Part shown: positions 59,901-64,000 of the stretch, piece after piece
Layout of the letters: each line of letters starts with the position of its first letter
Position numbering within the stretch: the stretch's first letter is position 1
NCBI GenBank assembly: GCA_944472155.2
Contig: OX235271.1
Location: 119,417,329 to 119,481,328, forward strand
Source: Trichobilharzia szidati
Lineage: Eukaryota; Platyhelminthes; Trematoda; Strigeidida; Schistosomatidae
Direction of reading: 5' to 3'
DNA length: 64,000 nucleotides
Program-made: the position numbers and the translations under genes
The notes under the pieces: generated by a model
What the model saw: only the letters and a program-made list of their open reading frames with translations
What the model was told of the DNA's origin: nothing
The model's database searches: none

Positions 59901-61315
59901 GACTTTCGTACATTCTTATACAACTATTTACAAATGTTAAGACTGATACGGTATTATGAACACAAGCGAAATGTGTTTATTATTAAATTCGACTTACTCC
60001 TTTTTTATTTGGCAGGGTTACCCTTTGAAATTGACCATTCACAACGTGATAAGCGAACATAAATGTGAAACTATCACCCTAGAATAAAGTGGAAAAAATG
60101 TAAGTGATATAGAAGTAAGCATTTAAAGATTAGTGTCAAAAAAAGGAGTAGCCTAGGTGTTTGTGTGTGTAACTATTGCTTTTAGGTATGATGAATTGAA
60201 ATAAGCAATACAATGCTGTGTCCTCACTACTCCATTAAATCTGTCACATCTATTGAGAAATAGTGGGTTCTAGGAAATATCAGATATTCAGTATTTTCTA
60301 ACTGCTATTATCAACAATAATTGGCTGATCAACACTACATTAATTCAGAAAAAAATTAAATGACATTAGGATACTGACCCTACAAAAAAGTCGAGACAAT
60401 CATCAGCAAGTAGCAATGCTGAACAGGAGGGGATGCAGCTACTCTATACATTTGCATTTCCAGTTTGATAAGAGACAACCAAAAAGTATAAGAAATCATC
60501 AAATAAAGGGTCAGCATTACGAGAGGCGATAAGAAAAATATATTTTTAAATTCCTGCAGAGTGGTTTAAGTCTAAAGACTGCCACAATTAGCGAACATCC
60601 TAACTTGCACACTGAATAAGTATACACTTTAAGACAATTAATTATGTCAATAAAAATACAGTTATGTGAGATGTGTACTTAAATGTTAGATGTTTGGAGA
60701 CAATCAGCAGGAAGCGCTGGACCTAGGTTTCGTGCTTATTGACACTTTTCAACAAGGCGCATCTGCAGTTCTGATTGGGACACGCACTACCCAGTGCTGC
60801 GGTCAGTCAATGGCCTCCAACCATCATAAAATCAACTCAGAGTGTACCATGATAATGAGTCACTTAGCGTGATGACCACATTGCAAACTTGACTAGTAGG
60901 GTTCATTCTGTACCACACTGAGGACTAGACGCCTAAAACTGGTTAGTAATTAGTGATCAAATACCTTGAAAATCACCAACTGATGTAACAATTAAGGTGT
61001 CTAGTTTTAAATCTTCAGGTAAAATATACAGTATAAATCGTAAGTGAAGTACGACTAAAAGCAATTATAAGAGATCTTATGCTCAGACGACCGAGTATAA
61101 AAACTCCAGAATACCCTATTCGGTACACATTCTATGTGATGAGAGAAGTGTTAAGCATGAAACCACGAACTTACTGAGAAATACTAAGTATAAGGCCTTT
61201 TTTATTCTTTCTATCGTTGATATACGGTTGTTACTATTTCCAATAAATTTTAATTTGACATTCATATTTTTATTGACATTATTATCAAAGTTAATGCCCT
61301 CTAAATTATTTCCCC
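32786..61315 (-). CDS. VAV: Vav-like Rho guanine nucleotide exchange factor, C-terminal part (multi-exon)
   Basis: Vav proteins activate Rho/Rac GTPases downstream of tyrosine kinases. The exons from 60078 to 32786 join in matching phase and encode about 729 residues: PH (C-terminal half), C1-like, a linker with PPPLPP, SH3, a linker of about 260 residues, SH2 with GTFLVR, a short linker, and SH3 ending ...FVTRESSA. That order (PH-C1-SH3-SH2-SH3) is diagnostic of Vav. The link from PH to C1 (MAAL-SNL...YNFEMFTF...FFQGYRC) follows Vav closely. CH and DH must lie to the right of the window. The first listed exon (61175-61315) is tentative and is not phase-compatible with the next known exon, so a small exon may be missing. 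The gene symbol refers to the family; orthology is inferred from domain order. Confidence 0.88.
32888..32907. repeat. (TA)n microsatellite
   Basis: A simple repeat about 55 bp inside the last vav intron. Confidence 0.9.
33373..33411. repeat. (TA)n microsatellite
   Basis: A simple repeat of nearly 40 bp in the last vav intron. Confidence 0.9.
33916..34064 (-). CDS. VAV: vav exon: C-terminal SH3, main part
   Basis: Two bases plus 49 codons; acceptor TTTATAG, donor CGT|GTAAGT. Reads SPLFYVRAKFDFHDASNNRF, then LSLSGGDRVAVVSRAAEDRG, then WWKGWLNGR. It has the SH3 pattern A.(Y/F)DF, LSL..GD, GWW.G..NGR, closest to the Vav C-terminal SH3. Confidence 0.93.
34568..34663. repeat. hairpin-forming inverted repeat
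   Basis: 34568-34610 and 34621-34663 are near-perfect reverse complements (about 43-bp arms around ACAAAGGTTAATAAAGCA) with a 10-bp loop. It lies at the 5' edge of the PLE that starts just to the right, in a vav intron. Confidence 0.85.
35760..36086 (+). pseudogene. PLE RT palm fragment
   Basis: 108 codons with VSFDVTSLFTNVPVIETIDF, LLLLCTKNVQFQFDGRLPRQ and VMGSPLGPLL. One expected alanine of GVAMG is V (GFVMG). A frameshift at about 36060 moves the frame to the next segment. Confidence 0.8.
36074..36802 (+). pseudogene. PLE RT catalytic YVDD plus GIY-YIG endonuclease fragment
   Basis: 242 codons. YLRYVDDIF lies near the start. After NFTIEHEIKD the frame jumps directly to LKDILSKNGYPEKFINKYSQ, so about 100 residues normally between them (the FLD....R, WTGQYLHF and RLV..LF.RAR blocks) are deleted in frame. 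The C-terminal GIY-YIG domain is complete to ...EFTNQVSEYKRR. Kept open although the upstream part is broken. Confidence 0.85.
37110..37298 (-). pseudogene. PLE GIY-YIG C-terminal end
   Basis: On the minus strand reads RNIIETRHKIDVNRSFKPIY, LGRILKFVETLAIRKFKPPL and CVQKQFVITLNFPW. This is the last third of a PLE endonuclease domain. It abuts the RTE fragment at about 37299; the two are in opposite orientations. Confidence 0.75.
37299..38062 (+). mobile_element. RTE/SR2-like LINE, 3' end
   Basis: Reads REDGVDEDNQPITVNGRDLT, EITSFTYLRNIVSFTDEIID, RTFSNLKPVWK-like frames and a C terminus near CYRSHMLHSETK, then a TAATAATAATA tail. Closely related to 11720-12412; the start of the shared part is the same NIEKTE/REDGVDE region. 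Several stops and frameshifts. Confidence 0.8.
38065..39874. other. vav intron, no recognised gene
   Basis: Contains TA-rich microsatellites at 38299-38355 and 38860-38887. Otherwise nothing recognised. Confidence 0.5.
39875..39965 (-). CDS. VAV: vav exon: SH2 domain end
   Basis: 30 codons plus one base; acceptor CTTTCAG, donor CTC|GTGAGT. Reads GVIENYSKVSLNRCFDEVDI then TLLYPYQKCP. This is the SH2 end with the Vav-type ...SL...F..LDTTL.YPYK ending. Its phase joins directly to the exon at 34064, leaving only about six residues before the next SH3. Confidence 0.92.
40240..40465 (-). CDS. VAV: vav exon: SH2 domain, main part
   Basis: Starts with the third base of Trp and ends at P in phase 0; acceptor TATCTAG, donor CCG|GTATGT. 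Reads YIGEMDRLEAVNLLNNCVDG then TFLVRLSKSAERMGEYSLSV and HPRHIRIQRF. The FLVR arginine that binds phosphotyrosine is intact. The first lines match the Vav SH2 pattern W(Y/F)AG.M.R..AE..L. There is a 273-bp intron to the next exon. Confidence 0.93.
40466..41620. other. vav intron, no recognised gene
   Basis: AT-rich; no clear repeat seen. Confidence 0.4.
41621..41968 (-). mobile_element. hammerhead SINE copy D, complete fold-back
   Basis: Same long-body subfamily as 24951-25290. 41621-41682 and 41907-41968 are inverted copies of each other (60 of 62 positions). The centre holds the tRNA-like head and the extra block. The hammerhead core of the left unit has CTGCCGATGA in place of CTGATGA. The right unit is only the terminal 62 bp. 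Confidence 0.85.
42585..42760 (+). mobile_element. hammerhead SINE copy E
   Basis: Single plus-strand copy with B box near GGGTTCCATCCC, CTGATGA at 42673-42679, the stem GTCGC / GGCAG, GAAAC and TGTCTAGTAC, then CAGTGGTTCTCTAAC-like middle and the GCTCGTGATCAA 3' end. Confidence 0.75.
42671..42718 (+). ncRNA. hammerhead-like core in SINE copy E
   Basis: GTACTGATGAAGAGTCGC, AAACTAGGCAGAAACAAC, TTGTCTAGTAC. The CTGATGA box is perfect, but there are three extra bases before stem II and the stem pairs are weakened. Confidence 0.5.
42790..42900 (-). mobile_element. PLE terminal-repeat remnant with hammerhead-like motif
   Basis: Minus strand: TGATTAT, stem GAGCA...TGCTC, then GAAACGTC and ATCAG (42836-42882). 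This is another version of the PLE terminal motif seen at 31003-31047. A PLE endonuclease remnant lies nearby at 43690-43870. The CTGATGA box is degenerate. Confidence 0.45.
43156..43870 (-). pseudogene. PLE GIY-YIG remnant and 3' region
   Basis: From about 43860 down: NIYKMNCMNCNKHYIGQSGH (GIY-YIG start with CNKHYIG), RLRIQIQKHKLAV, then a stop and the frame continues with DWENVEIFNRG and AWYSNISAINRHI. The next 300 bp, reading RYNHIIRGELKLIHFILKT and AASQLNQPAQ, are shared with 48240-48420 and weakly with 10825-10990, so they belong to the element's 3' part. Confidence 0.65.
44889..44920. repeat. (TA)n microsatellite
   Basis: A simple repeat just inside the intron, 15 bp from the donor of the vav exon 44935-45407. 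Confidence 0.9.
44935..45407 (-). CDS. VAV: vav exon: SH3-SH2 linker, second part
   Basis: 157 codons plus TG of a Trp codon; acceptor GATTAG, donor TG|GTAAAA. Reads PITTRLSHQGSSVSNSERMP and then a Ser/Asn/Ala/Thr-rich stretch with RRLKKRSLSALEIP, a basic patch and possible phosphorylation site. It ends STYPW, where the Trp begins the SH2 domain (Vav PW[YF]AG). A (TA)n run starts about 15 bp inside the following intron. Confidence 0.85.
45634..45948 (-). CDS. VAV: vav exon: SH3-SH2 linker, Asn-rich part
   Basis: 105 codons, phase 0 at both ends, acceptor GGCTTAG, donor AAT|GTGTGA. Low-complexity with CSNNNNNLGNNCS and many Ser and Pro residues, and no known fold. Inclusion is supported by phase, open frame and splice sites. 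The donor is weaker than in other exons, so it may be alternatively spliced; skipping would keep the frame. Confidence 0.65.
45949..46925. other. vav intron, no recognised gene
   Basis: AT-rich; a (GA)n run at about 46841-46852. Confidence 0.45.
46926..47445. mobile_element. tRNA-headed dispersed repeat in fold-back arrangement
   Basis: 46926-47078 and 47158-47302 are inverted copies of one sequence (ATGGTTGGAGGCAATCGGCA on the plus strand at 46931 and its complement near 47280-47299). Each arm has a B-box-like sequence (GGTTCGAATCTC). The right unit continues into the family tail (GTGGCCACATTGCAAACTTG) to about 47445. Arm identity is high with a few indels. Confidence 0.8.
47450..48869. other. 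vav intron with PLE 3' remnant at 48240-48420
   Basis: 48240-48420 matches the non-coding part of 43315-43510 (GAACTGGTTGATTTAACTG and following). The remainder shows nothing recognised. Confidence 0.5.
48870..48941 (-). CDS. VAV: vav exon: N-terminal SH3, second half
   Basis: 24 codons, phase 0 at both ends, acceptor CACCAG, donor AGG|GTAAGT. Reads GYCDGSEGWFPSNIVEVTNN then KVNR. The GWFPSNIVE block is the conserved end of an SH3 fold and completes WWQ from the previous exon. Confidence 0.9.
49838..50218. mobile_element. hammerhead SINE copy F, head-to-head pair
   Basis: A minus-strand copy (49838 to about 50015) followed by a plus-strand copy (about 50045-50218) of the same SINE, joined at their tRNA-like heads. 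Both hammerhead cores are decayed (CTGATAA in the left unit, CTTCTGA in the right). It lies in the intron upstream of the vav SH3 second-half exon. Confidence 0.75.
50509..50993 (-). CDS. VAV: vav exon: C1 end, proline-rich linker, first half of N-terminal SH3
   Basis: 161 codons plus two bases; acceptor AATACAG, donor CAG|GTGAGT. It begins ETNRAAHKGCLANHNLPL, the end of C1 with the HKGC ligands. A serine/asparagine-rich linker of about 100 residues follows, with the SH3-ligand-like NAPPPLPPQ. The exon ends with the first SH3 strands NPTFAVARKPYDADPLPPSG, the acidic loop and ASWWQ with the conserved double Trp. In vertebrate Vav a PPxP-bearing stretch also precedes this SH3. Confidence 0.9.
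50994..52830. other. vav intron with simple repeats
   Basis: A T run followed by nine G at about 51731-51747, and TA-rich microsatellites at 52010-52034 and 52453-52480. No gene recognised. Confidence 0.5.
52832..53215 (-). mobile_element. hammerhead SINE copy G
   Basis: A long copy with the canonical 3' end (complement of TTCAAGTGTTGGTTTTTAGG), hammerhead-like core at 52919-52966 with intact CTGATGA, A and B boxes and the CATGAATTCTAACTTCTGCC block at its head side. It is followed directly by copy H. Confidence 0.85.
53222..53428 (+). mobile_element. hammerhead SINE copy H, fold-back form
   Basis: The left arm 53264-53308 (CATCATGAGCTGACATTCGT...AAAACCTGGG) is the inverted form of 53378-53421. 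The switch to plus orientation occurs inside the B box (CCTGGGTTCGAATCCC), so the head 5' of the B box is lost. The hammerhead core at 53331-53373 has a perfect CTGATGA and GGACGAAAC. Confidence 0.85.
53331..53373 (+). ncRNA. hammerhead-like core in SINE copy H
   Basis: CTGATGA, extra AGA, ATCC...GGAC as a weakened stem II, GAAAC, AGCTGCC, CTAGTAC. The cleavage triplet GTC of other copies reads GCC here, so cleavage is doubtful. Confidence 0.5.
53875..54005. repeat. long perfect-type hairpin (MITE-like)
   Basis: 53875-53933 and 53949-54005 are inverted copies (about 57 bp, few mismatches) with a 15-bp loop. Sense and antisense open frames over it are artefacts of the palindrome. One arm resembles about 20153-20195. 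It lies in a vav intron about 150 bp downstream of the C1 exon (transcript direction). Confidence 0.8.
54152..54285 (-). CDS. VAV: vav exon: C1-like domain, N-terminal part
   Basis: Acceptor ATTAG, donor GAG|GTTAGC; the phase fits both neighbours. Reads SNLCPPGAKDRGYNFEMFTF, KQPTYCCICNKLITGIFFQG, YRCR. This aligns with Vav C1 ([29 protein letters not shown]). The usual first zinc His is Tyr here (YNF). The first Cys pair is kept as CCIC. Confidence 0.9.
54505..54798 (-). mobile_element. solo LTR, copy 1
   Basis: 294 bp, TGTAACGACAGAGGACAAAA ... CACGCCACA, with TG...CA ends. Flanked by ATAT and ATAC (one mismatch), a likely 4-bp target duplication. About 294 bp of sequence in common with 63464-63762. 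Orientation is assigned by similarity of its TGTAACGACAGA end to the 14497 element. Confidence 0.8.
55199..55314 (-). CDS. VAV: vav exon: PH domain C-terminal helix
   Basis: Acceptor ATTTAG, donor GTAAGT; starts in phase 0 and ends after two bases of a Leu codon. Reads YSFGFTLPILGDRD, then LTFFTKSEELRTSWMKAVMA. The Trp in the final helix (TSWMKAVMAAL) is the conserved PH tryptophan, at the same place as KKWMEQFEMA in Vav proteins. Confidence 0.9.
55315..57690. other. vav intron, no recognised gene
   Basis: AT-rich; nothing recognised apart from short A-rich runs. Confidence 0.4.
57691..58100. repeat. fold-back repeat with ATCATATATTGTGATC core
   Basis: 57691-57760 and 57927-57995 are inverted copies (about 65-bp arms, TGAGATGAGTAGT...TGCTAGCCA). 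The part to the right (to 58100) matches 26100-26230, so the element is a fold-back variant of a dispersed non-coding repeat. Confidence 0.7.
58730..58870 (-). mobile_element. RTE/SR2-like LINE 3' end
   Basis: Minus strand reads EEIVWGGDES and, after stops, VEMCC..PVLHLEPRGL then a (TAA)n tail at 58731-58740. Corresponds to the last 130 bp of 37299-38062. Confidence 0.65.
59998..60078 (-). CDS. VAV: vav exon: PH domain, middle strands
   Basis: 27 codons, phase 0 at both ends, with acceptor TTCTAG and donor GTAAGT. Reads GDSFTFMFAYHVVNGQFQRV then TLPNKKG. The GDS/GD(N/S) start matches the Vav PH position after the VCK strand. It is joined by a 4.7-kb intron to the next exon. Confidence 0.8.
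60685..60960 (+). repeat. 'TGGTGGCCACATTGCAAAC'-family repeat, decayed copy
   Basis: TTAGATGTTTGGAGACAATC, CTAGGTTTCGTGC and the tail CACATTGCAAACTTGACTAG match 47158-47420. The head is scrambled: the ATGGCCTCCAACCATC piece at about 60808-60824 is the other end of the unit. Confidence 0.65.
61175..61315 (-). CDS. VAV: candidate vav exon, start of PH domain (tentative)
   Basis: Bounded by an acceptor ending TACAG and a strong donor GTAAGT. It reads KLKFIGNSNNRISTIERIKK then ALYLVFLS; the unspliced continuation KFVVSC makes this look like the first strands of a PH domain (compare Vav YLFLFDKVVIVC). Using the GTAAGT donor the exon ends in phase 1, which would give a stop when joined directly to the exon at 60078. 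Either a small exon is missed, another donor is used (TTC|GTGGTT would keep phase), or this is not an exon. Confidence 0.35.
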
Positions 61316-63463
61316 CTGTACTATGCAAACACGAAATTAGATGCAATATTGTATTACATGCTGAAAATTCTACACTGTATCAGAAGTACTGTTTGGAATC
61401 AAGCCATTATTATTTAATTGGCATGACTGCAAATTGTGATGCACCATTGAATACAAAACAGCTAATCCACAGGGATTTTGTACATATAGATGCTAATATG
61501 CAAGCGAGAAATGTCTGGAAGCTTGAGAAAACTCAAATTCCTTTCGGTACAAGTACTATCATCACTCAGCATCGAGAGTGGTTGGTTTGCCGCTTTCAAG
61601 TATGTTGTGTGACCTACTTGCTAAGAGTGTACACCATAACTGAACACAATCCCAAAATGGGAACTTAAACTTACTTAAACCACACGAGTGAGAATAAAGT
61701 ACACCATGAAGATATAATCCTTCTTTTTTATAACAGTACCTACTATTTTTGTACAATTTAGAGTATGTAAATTAATCGCCTGCACACTTCACAATTTACC
61801 AATCACAGTAATCATATTTATAATGTATGAACACATGACTGATAATATCCTGTTTTCTCTTCTTATTTTAAAACAGTATCACTTATCTATCGTCTTCGAG
61901 CCTCGAAAAAATTGTGCACATGCACAAAAGGATAGTCAGAATCATTTTCATGCAGCGATTGTATCTAACAATCACATTATACTAAATCGCCTTGACTAGG
62001 ATATTTATTTTCAAAAATAAAACTAAGATATTTGCTTATCAGAAGAAATGTAAGCATTGAGTAAACTATTTGAAAACTGTAAAATTACAAAGCCTGTGGG
62101 AATGTCTCACAAATTTAACCTGATATTTTTTTTATTATTTAACAAATTAACGCCTACGGTTAATCAATACAGTTGAAAATAGTAGTGTGGCGTTTGCTTC
62201 TGACAAGAGTTATCAGTAGTACACAGACGCAGATAGATAGGGAGTAGCCAAAATTGAAAACAACATTTTAAGACAGTGGCCACAGGAGTAGAAGCGTCCG
62301 TTTCTTAAATGTGGATTTAGCTTACCTTGTGGTCAGGGTTTAACTTTCAGAAAATCAACAACTAATCAGAACAGTTTATTTTTCACTTGACCTAGCTGAC
62401 TATAAATGTGGCTAAAAATGTATAAATATGCTGTGTTTTCCTCAACAAAAATGTCCGTTACCATGTCTTTTGTCTTCGCCCGTTACAGTATCAGATAATA
62501 GTCTGATGTAGAGTTTACGTTTCAAAAATTTAGAAATGGTACACTGACTGAGTTTCAACATAGAACTTGGCGCAGAAGTGCAGCAGTTTAAGTTGCCACA
62601 CTTCATTTAGGACGCAAAGGTAGAGAAAATCCAAGAGAGCTATGTTGAGCAGAAATATGCAGGAGAGAGAATAGTGACATAGATAAACATGAGGATTTAG
62701 TGGATATGGAAGATCAAAAAGAGTGAACGTATCTGCACTATTGACAACGACTTTGTGGCATATCACCGATGGTCTCTTGCCACTGGTTCCTAGCATCCAC
62801 AGGACACTAATCAAGCAGTTCACACTCCCATAGGTTACTCACACCAACAGTCAAACACTTTATGGTCTGATGCCAGGTTTTCGTTTGACTACTCCTAAAC
62901 GTTTTCTAACCTAATCTGATATCAACTAAGATCGGTCGTTGGCGAAGGCGGTAGCTCAACATATACTCTACAACTTCTGATTGTACAGTTTCCACTTCTT
63001 TGCTTTGCTTTTGATCACTTCATTAGCAGATAGATGTAATCAGTTAAATCACTACAAAGTAATGCTAGCTAAACGTTATTAAAGTCTGTCTCTACTCAGC
63101 TGCATATGACTTTCCTAAGAGGTTATAGGTTTGAGAACACCATCCTCAACCAGTGGATTACGAAACTGAATTCAGCAGTACCTATAGAATTTCGGACAGT
63201 CTCACATAATATCCTCAGAATTTACACAATACATGTGAGTCACAGTCAACAGAACACAGCTGCGTATGATTGTTGACATCAATTCACATGGTCAACTGCT
63301 TTTTCAAATTCGTGTATATCATTTTATTCGATAAAGATTGTTTTTGATTGCAGTTAATAGTATTATTACTACTCAGGATTTCGAAACGTAACGCGAAAGT
63401 CTGTTAGACTAATTTATACATTATCCACTTATTAATATCTAAAAAAGCATTCGAAACCACTGA
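61316..63463. other. probable vav upstream intron, no recognised exon
   Basis: I found no DH-domain sequence on the minus strand here. Open frames at 61228-61668 (+) and 62530-62823 (-) have no domain signature. Confidence 0.35.
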
Positions 63464-63762
63464 TGTAACGGTAGAATACAAGAGGCTTGGTAGTGGAGTG
63501 TTTATTTGGGATATGTCATCTATATATAGCGACATTATGTACACCTTATCTTAAAATCGTTATGTGCACAGATCTTGCGTGTTGTTCTAAATATTTCCTC
63601 AGTTTATGTTTCTTTATCCGCTTTTCGTGTCTCCCATGTTTTCCACAACGCTGAATCATTTGCTCTCTTTGACGTCAAACTTCTCTCTCTTATGATCTTT
63701 TTTACGCCAAAGAACGTCTCTTTATATACAACTTATAAATCTTATCAGTAACACACGCCACA
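63464..63762 (-). mobile_element. solo LTR, copy 2, with CTGA target duplication
   Basis: 299 bp, TGTAACGG ... CACGCCACA, the same family as 54505-54798 (shared TTTCGTGTCTCCCATGTTTT and GCTCTCTTTGACGTCAAA). Flanked by CTGA on both sides (63460-63463 and 63763-63766), an exact 4-bp duplication. No internal region remains. Confidence 0.88.
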
Positions 63763-64000
63763 CTGATATAAAGTGGGTGAAATACAAATTTTATTATCTA
63801 CGCCTGTAGGTTGCAGAATATCCAGTTAAATAAACACCTTATACACGGAAGAAATAAACTAAAGTATACATTTTTTTAAACATGTGTAAATAAGATAAAG
63901 GATAGTTGTTCAAAGTCACCTAGGTTTTCATTTTATTAATACCTCCAACTTTTGTATCCGTCATCTTTATATCATCCTCACAGGGGAAAATAAGTAATAA

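Noticed and set aside
60900..61080. A phase-compatible exon between 60078 and 61175 (acceptor near 61055)
   Set aside because: The open frame fits the phase, but it runs into the tail of a dispersed repeat and does not look like a PH strand.
1..64000. CRISPR array, operon or bacterial insertion
   Set aside because: No regularly spaced direct repeats and no bacterial-type genes. Introns, retroelements and base composition are those of a flatworm nuclear genome.

Overview
The window looks like AT-rich nuclear DNA of a schistosome (blood fluke). Three things suggest this: short tRNA-headed repeats that carry a decayed hammerhead-ribozyme core of the Schistosoma Sm-alpha/Sj-alpha type, many Penelope-like elements (PLEs) with RT plus GIY-YIG endonuclease, and RTE/SR2-type LINE fragments. 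The genus is an inference from the repeats; the species cannot be told from this sequence.

Only one host gene is recognised. It lies on the minus strand from the right part of the window down to a stop codon at 32786-32788. Its exons, found by translation and splice signals, are phase-compatible from 60078 to 32786 and encode in order: the C-terminal part of a PH domain, a C1-like domain, a proline-rich linker, an SH3, a very long low-complexity linker, an SH2 and a final SH3. This is the C-terminal architecture of the Vav family of Rho-family guanine nucleotide exchange factors. About 729 residues can be assembled. The CH and DH domains would lie beyond the right edge, and one tentative exon for the start of the PH domain is at 61175-61315. 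The C1 domain has lost several zinc ligands, and the SH3-SH2 linker is about 260 residues.

Layout: 1-2460 is a minus-strand mosaic of two different PLE fragments with a tRNA-derived SINE between them. 2461-10820 has nothing I recognise. 11340-13500 holds two oppositely oriented RTE fragments, and 14497-15335 an internally deleted LTR element. 15581-31241 is a field of hammerhead SINEs, PLE fragments and tRNA-SINEs. 31242-32785 is probably the 3' untranslated and downstream region of the vav-like gene. 32786-61315 is the gene, with introns full of PLE, RTE, hammerhead-SINE, solo-LTR and fold-back repeats. 61316-64000 is upstream intron with another solo LTR.

The main unusual signal is structural. 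Repeats of at least five unrelated kinds (hammerhead SINEs, a PLE terminal repeat, a 'TGGTGGCCACATTGCAAAC'-tailed repeat, a short 57.7-58.0 kb repeat and two short hairpins) occur as head-to-head or tail-to-tail inverted duplications, giving long hairpins, several of them inside vav introns. Hammerhead-like cores occur in two kinds of element, the SINEs and the PLE terminal repeats.
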